In this document: in pieces, positions 1-8,405 of the stretch
Layout of the letters: each line of letters opens with the position of its first letter
How positions within the stretch are numbered: the first letter of the stretch is position 1
Assembly: GCA_038142525.1 (NCBI GenBank)
Contig: JAYQKE010000004.1
Location: 1-38,678 of the forward strand
From: CAJQHK01 sp038142525
GTDB lineage: Bacteria > Pseudomonadota > Alphaproteobacteria > Rickettsiales > UBA1997
Direction: 5' to 3'
DNA length: 38,678 nucleotides
Notes under the pieces: generated by a model
What the model was told of the DNA's origin: nothing
Seen by the model: only the letters and a program-made list of their open reading frames with translations
Database searches by the model: none
Made by a program: the position numbers and the translations under genes

Positions 1-377
1 GTATTTGGTAGTATTTTTCTAACCATATAGAGATTAGCAAGGGATGATAGCATTTGTAATTGATTAGTATTCTTTTGTAAACCATTATATCTAACCTTTC
101 TATAGCCCCAAAGATGCTTTATAATTTGAAATGGATGTTCAACTTTAGCTCGAACTGATGAAAATTGTTTATTCCTCTTTTTTTGCTTATTTGAAAGTTT
201 TTTGTTAGATTTAGCTCTATTGGTTATACCATAAAATATATTGTGATTCCTACAAAATCTTTTTATTGCCTTATCATCATAGGCCTTGTCACCAAATAAA
301 GAAGTTTCATCACCATGTAATAATTCCTCTGTTTTAGTAGAATCATGATCTTTAGCTGTCGTCGTGACAATAGAATG
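1..377 (-). pseudogene. IS5-type transposase, C-terminal fragment
   Basis: The first 377 bases are nearly identical to 30907-31287, the C-terminal half of the IS5-type transposase near 31 kb. Read on the minus strand they encode the end of the DDE catalytic domain, including the LFGDKAYDDKAIKRFC region and the Lys/Asn-rich stretch before the terminal helix. The copy runs off the window at its 3' end. It is cut at 377, inside the sequence GAATGAA, by palindrome copy A; the N-terminal half of the transposase does not resume on the other side. It is a dead remnant. Identity to the 31-kb copy is seen directly; assignment to the IS5 family rests on recognising the transposase. Confidence 0.85.
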
Positions 378-470
378 AAGGAACCTCTGATTTTCCTATT
401 TAATTTTGTCTTTTTTTTTCTGAAAAATGAAAAAATAGACAAAATTAAATAGGAAAATCAGAGGTTCCTT
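378..470. repeat. Long palindrome, copy A (complete)
   Basis: A nearly perfect inverted repeat: the arm starting AAGGAACCTCTGATTTTCC is answered by GGAAAATCAGAGGTTCCTT. The central spacer is CTGAAAAATG. It differs from the other copies by a longer T run in the left arm (411-419). It joins an IS5-type fragment on the left to an unrelated gene fragment on the right. It could fold into a hairpin of about 40 base pairs as RNA or extrude as a cruciform. Half of it matches the outer end of the IS5-type element (30705-30757), so it is probably a non-autonomous relic of that element. Confidence 0.9.
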
Positions 471-471
471 A

Positions 472-1341
472 ACAGAAAAACAATTTAAAGACTTTTCTGA
501 TAGGCAAGAATATTTAGAATCTCTTGATATAAAAGAGATTAATAAAATTACCAAACCTTTTTTAGATAAAATTGAAAAAGAAAGGATAGATAAACAAAAT
601 AAAGAATTACAGGATTTAAAAGATAAATTGGAATCAATGAATTTAACAGAATCAGATCTTAATTATTATCAAAAATTACCTTTTTGGAAAGTGCATGAAT
701 GTATTTCATTATCTTTAAATAAAAATCCTGACAAGTTTAAATATTCTTTTAGTCAGTCAATACACTATTCATATTCCAAAGAAATTTTGGAAAATTTTGA
801 TATTTTTAAAAAATATAATTTTATATTAGATATAATTGATAGATCTGTCGAAATAAATTCTTTTCCAAAAAATTAAGCAATATGGACAGATTACAAAAAC
901 ATGTGATAAGATCATTAAACCTTATGATTACATCAATTGGACTAAGGAAAATGAAATTGATATATCGGAAAAAATAATTTCCAATATTAAAAAGCAAAAA
1001 TCAAGATATTACATGAAAAAATAATTCAAGATTTAAGCGATATTAATAATTCTTTGATAAATGATAATAAAAATATTGAGCAAGAAAACCAAAATTTAGA
1101 AAATCAAATTACCGATTTAAAAAAGAAGCTAAAAATAAAAGAAGATCAAAGAGTAATAAAAAAACTTTATCAAATTATTTGTGGCATATCAAAAAAACAT
1201 TATCCAGACAAAACATCAAGAGCTTCAAAAATAGAAGATACCATAATAAAACAAGCAGGAATTGAATTAGATAAAAAAACCATTAGAAAGCATATTGAAA
1301 AAGCATTAGAAGAAGATCGGTCAGAAAATGGGAATATCTAG
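472..1341 (+). pseudogene. Mobile-element-type helical hypothetical protein, 5'-truncated and frameshifted
   Basis: Three consecutive open stretches (about 472-876, 870-1021 and 1019-1341) read as one protein of about 290 residues if two indels are allowed: one in the A6 run at 867-872 and one near 1000. The N-terminal part is helical and contains PFWKVHECISLSLNKNP, which resembles the Trp...DEA..LSLG.DP motif common in small proteins of proteobacterial islands and phages. The C-terminal part has a coiled coil (Asn/Gln/Lys-rich) followed by a region ending in DKKTIRKHIEKAL, like the TIRkyL tail of those proteins. No start codon is visible; the frame enters directly from palindrome A, where the first in-frame stop lies at 436-438. 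Function is unknown. Family resemblance is from memory and unverified. Confidence 0.55.
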
Positions 1342-1348
1342 TCTAATT

Positions 1349-1367
1349 ATGGTAATTACCATTTTTC
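1349..1367 (+). terminator. Possible weak terminator
   Basis: The perfect 14-base palindrome ATGGTAATTACCAT is followed at once by TTTTT, a few bases after the stop codon of the hypothetical gene. The stem would be only five pairs, so this is a weak candidate. Confidence 0.3.
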
Positions 1368-1449
1368 TTTTCCAATTACCCCCTATTTCATAAAAAATTT
1401 TTTAAGATTTAGATGTCTTTGAAAGACAATATTTAAATTTTCTATTTGG

Positions 1450-2336
1450 TTAAATGGATTTAATCAACTCCTCCACTAATTTTATAGCAATCCCACTTGC
1501 ATCACATTCAGGATGAAATTGGGTTAATAAAAACATTTTTGGATAGGTTTTATGCTGGGCGACTTCAATAACTCCATCTGGTGAAATTGCTGATATTTTT
1601 AATTGATCTGATAAATTCTCTTCAAAACAACCTTGGTGATGAATACTGAGTTCTTTGATATTTTCTAGATTAATATTTTGATTAGATTTTTTGTAAATTT
1701 CAGCCAATAAAGAATCTTCTAGCACTTTCATGTCATGAGTTCCTTTAAAAATATTCTCTTTTTCTCCTTTTAAGATAAGCTCAAAATTATTATCATAATC
1801 TTTTAACATTTCTTTAGAAAAGTTCTTTAAATTATCATCATAATGGTAATTTTCCCTCTCTCCATTATCAGTTCTTTTATCATCTGGTAAGTGCTGAACT
1901 AAATTACCTCCTAAAACTGCGTTAATAAGTTGCATTCCCCCGCATATCCCAAGAACAGGAATGTCTTGTCTTTTTAAAGCATATTCTATCTAATCTCTGT
2001 CGCTTGCCTAGCATTAAATGGACTTACTGGCAATCTTCTTTTGGTTTGTGGATGTATGTAGCTTTCCCCATAAAGATTTGGATGAATATCTCTTTTGTTA
2101 CCTGGAAAAATAAGGGCGTTACAACCCTCTAGAATTGCATCCACTATTTTTAGATGATCTTCTAATAAACTTTGAAATTGATCATCCTTTATATGTTTGT
2201 CACTTTTTACATCCTTATTTAAATTGGTTGGAATAAGAACTGGAATTCCACCGCAAATTTCAACTAATTTTACTATCAAACGGCAACGCATAATGCTCAT
2301 GTCGTCCGTAATTCCAATCCTAAATTTATTTTTCAT
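1450..2336 (-). pseudogene. Class-C26 gamma-glutamyl hydrolase-like protein (PuuD type), frameshifted
   Basis: Two reading frames (2336-1986 and 1935-1450) form one protein of about 295 residues of the glutamine-amidotransferase-like peptidase C26 family, which cleaves gamma-glutamyl bonds as in gamma-glutamyl-GABA hydrolase. The first part has the N-terminal IGITDD strand and the ALIFPGNKRDIHPNLYG loop (families usually have GG..D..P..Y). The missing middle, read in the second frame from about 1985, gives PVLGICGGMQ with the nucleophile Cys. The third part has LSIHHQ and the catalytic FHPE motif. One missing base near 1985-1995 separates the halves. It is divergent from rimK with an 89-base gap. 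It is either a recent pseudogene or a sequencing indel. Confidence 0.75.
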
Positions 2337-2425
2337 TTTTTAATTAAATTATTTGGATAAATAACTTTTTATATGGTAATTTTTTTAAAGAATTTATCAA
2401 TTATTAATTAATTTTAAATATTTAA

Positions 2426-3322
2426 ATGAAGATAGGATTATTAGTATCTGAAAAAGGGTTATATTCCCATAAAAGATTAAAAGAAGAGGCAGAAAAAAGA
2501 GGTCATAAGCTTAGAATCATTAATCTTACTGAATGTTTTGTTAATATTACTAATGACACACCAACAATTTATGATAAAAATGGCAAGCCAATTAGAGATT
2601 TAGATGCGGTAATTCCGAGAATTGAACCTTCAATTACTTTTTATGGCACAGCTATTCTTAGGCAATTTGAAATGCTTGGAGTTTATTCTTTAAATAGTTC
2701 AATTGCAGTTCTAAAAGCTAGAGATAAGCTTAAATCTTTACAAATATTAGCTAAAAATGATATCCCTATGCCATCAACTGGTATTGCTAATTCGCCTGCT
2801 AGTATTGATGCCCTTATTAAGTCTCTTGGTGGTGCTCCATTAATTATTAAGCTAGTAGAAGGAACAGAAGGCGAAGGAGTTGTTTTGGCAGAAACCAATA
2901 GTGCAACAAAAAGTGTAATTTCAGCATTTAAACAGCTTCACGCTAATGTTATTGTCCAAGAATTCATCAAGGAATCGTCAGGAAGAGATATGAGGTGTTT
3001 TGTTGTTGGCAATAAAGTCGTAGCTTCAATGGAAAGAGTTGCAAATGAAGGTGAATATAGGGCAAATTTCCATCTTGGAGCAAGCGTCAGACCAATAACT
3101 ATTACCAAAGAAGAAAGAGCCATGGCCATAAAAGCAAGCAAAGTAATGGGAATGGATGTTGCTGGAGTTGATATTTTAAGGTCAAATCGTGGCTCACTGG
3201 TTCTTGAAATCAACTCTTCTCCAGGACTTGAAGGAATTGAAAAGGCAACCGAGAAAAATGTTGCTAGCTTTATGATTGAACATATTGAAAAAAACGTGAA
3301 TAAAATATTAAAAAACCACTAA
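2426..3322 (+). CDS. rimK: RimK-type alpha-L-glutamate ligase
   Basis: An intact 298-residue ATP-grasp ligase of the RimK family. In other bacteria RimK adds glutamates to the C terminus of ribosomal protein S6; related enzymes glutamylate other targets. The N-terminal flavodoxin-like part runs to about residue 95, followed by LKARDKLKSLQ, the ATP-grasp core with KLVEGTEGEGVVL, the hinge VIVQEF, MRCFVVG, and the metal-binding end VLEINSSPGLEGIE. Length matches E. coli RimK (about 300). No strong Shine-Dalgarno sequence precedes the ATG. The divergent gene upstream encodes a gamma-glutamyl hydrolase-like protein, which suggests, but does not show, opposing reactions. The gene is followed by an IS256 end 29 bases after the stop. 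Confidence 0.92.
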   Translation: MKIGLLVSEKGLYSHKRLKEEAEKRGHKLRIINLTECFVNITNDTPTIYDKNGKPIRDLDAVIPRIEPSITFYGTAILRQFEMLGVYSLNSSIAVLKARDKLKSLQILAKNDIPMPSTGIANSPASIDALIKSLGGAPLIIKLVEGTEGEGVVLAETNSATKSVISAFKQLHANVIVQEFIKESSGRDMRCFVVGNKVVASMERVANEGEYRANFHLGASVRPITITKEERAMAIKASKVMGMDVAGVDILRSNRGSLVLEINSSPGLEGIEKATEKNVASFMIEHIEKNVNKILKNH

Positions 3323-3331
3323 TCAATATCA

Positions 3332-3351
3332 CAATTTTATTGCTAAAATTG
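3332..3351 (+). terminator. Hairpin after rimK, abutting an IS256 end
   Basis: CAATTTTA and TAAAATTG pair around a TTGC loop, ten bases after the rimK stop. The T tract expected after a rho-independent stem is absent because IS256-end sequence begins there. It may be a former terminator cut by the insertion. Confidence 0.3.
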
Positions 3352-3655
3352 GGAATGTCCAATCCCCTGTGTCAATTTAATTTTTTTCAAATTTTGCCTT
3401 AATAATTTTATTAAGAATTGAGATTTTATTTTTACAAGATTTTAAGCGTAGCGTATCTTGTAAAAATATAAATCCAATTTTTAAGATAATTTTTGGCAAA
3501 AATTTGTTTTCCATTTTTTTTAGATTTAGATTAATATTTTGTTATATTTAAGCTAAATCTAATTTGATTCTATCCTCAAATTTTATAGCAAATTGGCTAA
3601 TTATCAAGCTCCAATTTGGTATTGGCATAGTCCATTTTTTCTTAATGTTTTGTAT
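3351..3655 (-). mobile_element. IS256-type element, 3' end (left arm of a 305-bp inverted repeat)
   Basis: This segment is an inverted copy of 4624-4928. It begins with GGAATGTCCAATCCCCTGTG, the presumed terminal inverted repeat, and reads on the minus strand into the last codons of an IS256-family transposase. Identity with the other arm stops abruptly at 3655. The two arms face each other around a 970-base core, leaving an IS256 right end at each outer boundary. No matching target duplication was seen outside the ends. Confidence 0.8.
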
Positions 3656-3751
3656 TTTTAAACTAAAATAATTTATATTAGCTTTGACGATTCTGGTTAC
3701 TCAAGTAAGCAAAGCATTGGTTTATTTTTATTAATAAATTTATGTTTTGTC

Positions 3752-3904
3752 ATGAATAAGTTAAAGTTCCTATCCATAGCCCTGTCTTTTTTAATTTCAT
3801 TTAATTCTTTCAATCATATCGCTTTTGCCAATGACCATGGTGAAGATGAGCATATCTATGAAGAAAATGAGAATGATTTAGATTACTTATTACCCCTTTC
3901 ATAA
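3752..3904 (+). CDS. Small exported peptide, possibly the 5' fragment of a larger gene
   Basis: A 50-codon frame starting MNKLKFLSIALSFLISF has a classic signal peptide: a Lys-containing start, a hydrophobic core and a likely cleavage after AFA. The remaining 25 residues are very acidic (HGEDEHIYEENENDLDYL) and stop at 3902-3904. It lies between the two IS256 arms and next to an IS630-type fragment, so it could be the start of a larger secreted or outer-membrane protein that was cut off. I cannot assign a family. The signal peptide is visible; everything else is inference. Confidence 0.4.
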   Translation: MNKLKFLSIALSFLISFNSFNHIAFANDHGEDEHIYEENENDLDYLLPLS

Positions 3905-3916
3905 ATTAGTAGACTT

Positions 3917-4085
3917 TTAGGCGGCATATCTAACACTTTTCTTTTTGAAAAAATTTCTTATTTTTTGCTTATCTCTCTGTAGAGAATATAAATATGATCT
4001 GACTATTTTATTTAATTCTTCTTTTGTATGAATTAACCTATGTTTTACTGCATTTGCCTTAACATCTTGATTAACCAAGGTAGCC
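3917..4085 (-). pseudogene. IS630-type transposase, C-terminal remnant
   Basis: The minus strand encodes the tail LVNQDVKANAVKHRL, then a helical section containing VRSYLYSLQRDKQKI and ending KSVRYAA at the stop. This resembles the conserved C terminus of one IS630-family subgroup (NQD.KANAV ... VRYAA). The DDE residues and the rest of the gene are missing. The frame runs on past 4085 to an ATG at 4135, but that stretch is the complement of the IS256 transposase and not part of this gene. Confidence 0.5.
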
Positions 4086-4731
4086 ACATCAGATGTTACC
4101 AATAGGAAAAATGGATTTTCTTCTAAAATAGTCAAAACCGATAGAGGTCAATTTGAGTTAAATACTCCAAGGGATAGAAATTCATCTTTTGATCCTAAAA
4201 TAGTTAAGAAAGGTCAAACTATTTTAACTCCAGAATTAGATGATAAAATTATAACTCTATATTCTTATGGTATGAGTTATAGAGATATATCATCTCATAT
4301 TGAAGAGATATATGACATTGAGATATCTAAATCTACAATTACAGCTATTACTGACAAAATATTACCTAAAATAACAGAATTTAAAGAAAGGCAGTTAGAA
4401 GAGATTTATCCTATAATATTTCTTGATGCTATGTTTTTTAAGGTTGAAGAAAATGGAAAAATAATTACTAAAGCTTTTTTATTGGTACCTCTGATTTTCC
4501 TATTTAATTTTGTCTATTTTTTCTGAAAAATGAAAAAATAGACAAAATTAAATAGGAAAATCAGAGGTTCCTAAAGGCTCTTTTCCATCTGATCAATCAT
4601 TAGAAAAGTTACTCTATCTTGCTATACAAAACATTAAGAAAAAATGGACTATGCCAATACCAAATTGGAGCTTGATAATTAGCCAATTTGCTATAAAATT
4701 TGAGGATAGAATCAAATTAGATTTAGCTTAA
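4086..4731 (+). pseudogene. IS256-family transposase, catalytic core replaced by a palindrome
   Basis: Forward-strand coding for an IS256 (mutator-type) transposase lacking its N terminus. Visible landmarks are LNTPRDRNSSFDPKIV, the helix SYRDISSHIEEIYDIEIS, and YPIIFLDAMFFKV, which holds the first catalytic Asp. At 4483 the frame enters palindrome copy B. After it the C terminus resumes with GSFPSDQSLEKLLYLAIQN and KKWTMPIPNWSLIISQFAIK, ending at 4731. In intact family members roughly 180 residues containing the second Asp and the Glu lie between these blocks, so the palindrome occupies the place of a deleted core. The element's end follows at 4928. It cannot be active. Confidence 0.85.
4484..4571. 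repeat. Long palindrome, copy B (complete)
   Basis: The same palindrome as copy A, with the spacer CTGAAAAATG. The left tip reads GGTACC rather than GGAACC, so the outermost pairing has one mismatch. It sits exactly at the junction where about 180 codons of the IS256 transposase are missing, so it marks a deletion rather than a simple insertion. Confidence 0.9.
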
Positions 4732-4928
4732 ATATAACAAAATATTAATCTAAATCTAAAAAAAATGGAAAACAAATTTTTGCCAAAAATTATCTTAAAA
4801 ATTGGATTTATATTTTTACAAGATACGCTACGCTTAAAATCTTGTAAAAATAAAATCTCAATTCTTAATAAAATTATTAAGGCAAAATTTGAAAAAAATT
4901 AAATTGACACAGGGGATTGGACATTCCC
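4624..4928 (+). repeat. IS256-type 3' end, right arm of the 305-bp inverted repeat
   Basis: Reverse complement of 3351-3655 along essentially its full length. It contains the last part of the transposase (stop at 4729-4731), about 195 bases of non-coding end and the terminal sequence CACAGGGGATTGGACATTCC. An internal hairpin pairs TTTTTACAAGAT with ATCTTGTAAAAA around 4814-4851. Confidence 0.85.
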
Positions 4929-4929
4929 T

Positions 4930-5163
4930 CTAATTCTGGAGGGGGGCATTTCTTATTAATTGTTCCATCCCGCTTTCTTGACAACTTTCTCTTTCATGTT
5001 TTTGGACACGTCTTAATCGCTCTTCTACTTCATGTTGATTAAGTATTATTAGCTTTATCGCTTTTGCTTCACAAAGCATTTTTTCTTGTTGGCGAAGTCT
5101 TGCTTCTTGGACACATCTTTCCACTCGTCGCATTACTTCTTCTGTGATTCGATCTCTCGGCAT
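4930..5163 (-). CDS. Small Arg/Glu-rich helical protein, unknown function
   Basis: A 77-residue frame beginning MPRDRITEEVMRRVERCVQE. It is almost entirely predicted amphipathic helix, rich in Arg, Glu and Gln, with few Lys and Asn. That is unlike its neighbours, which are Lys/Asn/Ile-rich; the DNA is also visibly richer in G and C. The stop codon lies two bases outside the IS256 end at 4928, so the original C terminus may have been removed when the element arrived. No catalytic motif or membrane segment is seen. It could be a transferred gene fragment or a short real gene. Confidence 0.4.
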   Translation of the reverse strand: MPRDRITEEVMRRVERCVQEARLRQQEKMLCEAKAIKLIILNQHEVEERLRRVQKHERESCQESGMEQLIRNAPLQN

Positions 5164-5462
5164 AATTTCTAAAATTTAAATTGATTACACCATATAGTAT
5201 ATCATAATTTCAATCTCTTTGCAAATTCCCTTTCTCTTAAACCTTTAAAATAGGAAATCTCAAATTATAATTAACTAAAATTTATTCATTATTTGTTGAA
5301 TCTGATTGGACTGTAATTGACCTTCTCTTGGAACGAAAAAATCATCATATTTAATTTTTTGCTATTTATGATTGCCAAAAACTTTATTTTTAAGATTAAG
5401 GGTTTTTCTTTGTAAACTCTGTTATTTCTTAAAATTGCTTTTTACCTTCTGATCTAATCCAT
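5164..5462. other. Intergenic, with a possible gene relic
   Basis: Mostly featureless AT-rich DNA. On the minus strand about 5275-5345 reads YDDFFVPREGQLQSNQIQQ and ends in a stop at 5275-5277, which looks like the C terminus of a lost gene; the frame has a stop just upstream. The family was not recognised. Confidence 0.25.
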
Positions 5463-6760
5463 TTATGTAATTATGTCCAACTTTCTAATATCAATACTCA
5501 ATTTATGGGCATCAAAACCTTCAATTTTAGCAAGTAAACTAGTTTCATCGGCAAGGTCAGAAAAACCTTCGGCAGAGCAGTCAATAATTGAAATTCTCTT
5601 TAAAAAATCAAAGACTGATAAACCACTAGAAAATCTAGCATTAGCAAGGGTTGGTAAGCAGTGACTTGGTCCAGCAATATAATCGCCAATTGCTTCTGGT
5701 GAATATTTACCTAAAAATATAGCCCCAGCATTAGTAATTTTTTTTGATAATTCTTTGGAATTTTGAGTGATAATTTCCAAATGTTCTGGTGCTATTTTAT
5801 TAGAAATTTCAACTGCCTGATCTAAATTTTCTACCAAAATAATCGCAGAATTTAAAATAGATTTAGAGATTATTTCTTTACGAGATAATTTTTCTACAAA
5901 TTGTCCAATCTTCTGATTAATTTTTTCTGCAAAATCTTTATTTTCAGTGATTAAAAAGGCTTTTGAATCAATGCCATGCTCCAATTGTGATAATAAATCA
6001 GCAATTACCCATTCTTCGCTGATATCAAGACCATCAGTAATAATGGTAATGTCGGTTGGTCCAGCAATCATATCAATACCAATTTGACCAAAAAGCTCTT
6101 TTTTGGCAATTGCTACATAATTATTTCCCGGACCTACAATTTTATCATATTTGGAGATAGTTTTACTACCAAAAGCGTGGTACGCAATGGCCCCTGCCCC
6201 ACCGACTTTATAAATTCTGTCAATTCCACAAATTTTGGTCAGACTAAAATATTCTTATCAATCTGACCATTTTTTGATGGTGTGAAAATGGCAATATCCC
6301 TGACTCCAGCAATAATTGCAGGAATTGCCGACATTAAAACAGAGCTAGGATAGGGAGCGGTCCCTGAAGGTACATAAAGAGCAACTTTTTCAATAATTTG
6401 CCATCTATTTCCTAAAATATTACCCTTTTTATCACTAAATTGAAAATCTTCTGGTAATTGCTTTTGATGATAGATTTTAATTCGATCCGTTGCCTTTTGC
6501 ATTGCTTTTTTAACATCCTTGGAAGTTTTATCAAAAGCATCTTTAATTTCTTCCTGACTTAATAATAAATTTTCTGGTTGCACAAAATTTGCCCCATCGA
6601 ATTTATTGCAAATATCAATTAAAGCTTGATCACCATTTTGTTTTACATCTTCAATAATTTTTTTAACTGAATTCCTAATATCTTCATCAATATAAATATT
6701 ATTGGAGATTAATTGCCAAATTTGTGATTTATTTTTAAAATCTATGATTCTAAATTGCAT
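5463..6760 (-). pseudogene. hisD: Histidinol dehydrogenase, one frameshift
   Basis: The last enzyme of histidine synthesis (histidinol to histidine, NAD-dependent, zinc-containing). The N-terminal part (6760-6239) and C-terminal part (6071-5463) are collinear; the second frame is also open across 6072-6240 and encodes TKICGIDRIYKVGGAGAIA and KIVGPGNNYVAIAKKELFG, then DMIAGPTDI. The C-terminal signature GPSHCLPTLANARFSSGLS is present. Joined length is about 432 residues, normal for HisD. A single missing base at about 6236-6245 breaks it. It follows metG by 17 bases on the same strand. No other his gene is in the window, and histidine synthesis is rare in obligate intracellular relatives. It could be decaying or an indel artefact. 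Confidence 0.85.
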
Positions 6761-6777
6761 TTTAAATTTTAGAAAAT

Positions 6778-8307
6778 TTATTTAATTCTTGGAAAAACAG
6801 CCTCTATTTCATTAATTTTAGTGCCTTTTTTTAATTTATTACTAAAATTATCAAAATTTTGTTCATTTTTATTAATATTTAAAAAATCTAAAATAACTCT
6901 GGCTGAATTTTCTAGAAATGGTAATAATAAAATAGCAATTTTACGAATATTTTCGGCAGTATCACTCAAAACTTGTTCCATTTCATCTATTTTCCCCTCT
7001 TTTTTAAGATTCCAAGGTGCATGATCATTAAATTTCTTATTAATATCATCTGCAAAATTAATAATTTCATCCAAACCCTTATCAAATTTCAATTTTTCAA
7101 TTTTTTCTCTAATTTTCTCAAGAATTTCAGAATTTTCTGAAATATTTGGCTCTTTTTTAATAACACCAGCACAATTTTTGTGAATCATAGTCAGGCATCT
7201 TTGTGTTAAATTGCCAATATTATTGGCTAATTCACTATTCACCCTGCTAATCAATTGCTCTTTGGCATAATTACCATCTGCTCCGAAGGGAATTTCTTTA
7301 ATTAAAAAATATCTTAAATAATCAATTGCAGTTTTTTCCTTAATTTCCTTAGATTTTAACCATTCAACCTCTTCAAAAGGATCAATAATATTACCAATTG
7401 ATTTAGAAATTTTTTGCCCCTCATTAGTCCACCAACCATGGGCATAAATTCTTTTTGGTAAAGGAATTTCTGCCGCCATAAGAAAAGCTGGCCAATAAAT
7501 AGCGTGAAAACGAAGAATATCTTTGCCAACAATATGAATTGGTGAGCTTTCAGCATTTTTCCAAAAATCCTGATATTTTTGATCATTATCAGCAAAATCA
7601 AGACTTGAAAGATAATTAGTAAGCGCATCAATCCAAACATAAATCACATGATTTTCATTACCAGGCACTTTAATCCCCCAATTAAAAGAAGTTCGTGAAA
7701 TTGAAAGATCCTTCAATCCAGATTTTAAAAAAGAAACTACCTCATTTTTTTTAGATTCAGGAGAAATAAAATCAGGATTAGACTCGATATAATCTAAAAG
7801 AGGTTTTTCAAAATCAGATAATTTAAAAAAATAACTTTCTTGTTTTTCCCAAGTAACTTCTGCTCCCGTTGGTGCTTTGCCATCGATAATTTCATCCTCA
7901 TTATAAAATGCTTCATCACGAATAGCATACCAGCCCTCATAAATATCCTTATAAATAAAGCCCTTATCTTCCAAAATTTGCCAAAATTTTTGAGCAGTTT
8001 TTTTATGATTTTCATCAGTTGTTCTAATAAAATGATCATAGGAATAACACATAAAATCAGCTAATTCTTTAAATTTTACTGAAATCTCATCGCAAAATTC
8101 TTTTGGAGATTTATTTTGAGCAATTGCTGATTTTTCGACCTTTTGCCCATGTTCATCAGTACCGGTTAGAAAGAAAGTCTTGTAACCATCAAGCCTTTTG
8201 AATCTGGCTAAAATATCTCTTGCTAGGGAAGTATAGGCATGGCCAATATGCGGCTTATCATTAACATAATAAATTGGCGTTGTAACGTAAAAATTTTTGC
8301 TCATCAA
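6778..8307 (-). CDS. metG: Methionyl-tRNA synthetase
   Basis: Class I synthetase charging tRNA-Met, intact at 509 residues. The HIGH signature is at residues 20-23 (YYVNDKPHIGHAY) and the KMSKS-type loop reads QKISKSIGN near residue 300. FLTGTDEHGQKVEKSA is the usual sequence after the first motif, and VYVWIDALTNYLS and GKDILRFHAIYWPAFL are typical. The zinc-knuckle Cys cluster of E. coli MetG is absent and there is no C-terminal tRNA-binding domain, as in the short alphaproteobacterial form. The gene lies between the VirB6-like gene (98 bases upstream) and hisD. The start at 8307 (MMSK) and the next ATG are both plausible. Confidence 0.96.
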   Translation of the reverse strand: MMSKNFYVTTPIYYVNDKPHIGHAYTSLARDILARFKRLDGYKTFFLTGTDEHGQKVEKSAIAQNKSPKEFCDEISVKFKELADFMCYSYDHFIRTTDENHKKTAQKFWQILEDKGFIYKDIYEGWYAIRDEAFYNEDEIIDGKAPTGAEVTWEKQESYFFKLSDFEKPLLDYIESNPDFISPESKKNEVVSFLKSGLKDLSISRTSFNWGIKVPGNENHVIYVWIDALTNYLSSLDFADNDQKYQDFWKNAESSPIHIVGKDILRFHAIYWPAFLMAAEIPLPKRIYAHGWWTNEGQKISKSIGNIIDPFEEVEWLKSKEIKEKTAIDYLRYFLIKEIPFGADGNYAKEQLISRVNSELANNIGNLTQRCLTMIHKNCAGVIKKEPNISENSEILEKIREKIEKLKFDKGLDEIINFADDINKKFNDHAPWNLKKEGKIDEMEQVLSDTAENIRKIAILLLPFLENSARVILDFLNINKNEQNFDNFSNKLKKGTKINEIEAVFPRIK

Positions 8308-8405
8308 AATAAAATTAAGTTTTCTTGATTAGTATTATTTATTGGTGATGAAATGACAATGGTAAATTATACCAAAGTTCATTTTAAAATAAACAATCTA
8401 TTCTC

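Noticed and set aside
2683..3213. Two open frames on the minus strand inside rimK
   Set aside because: They are antisense to an intact, well-recognised gene and have no family features.
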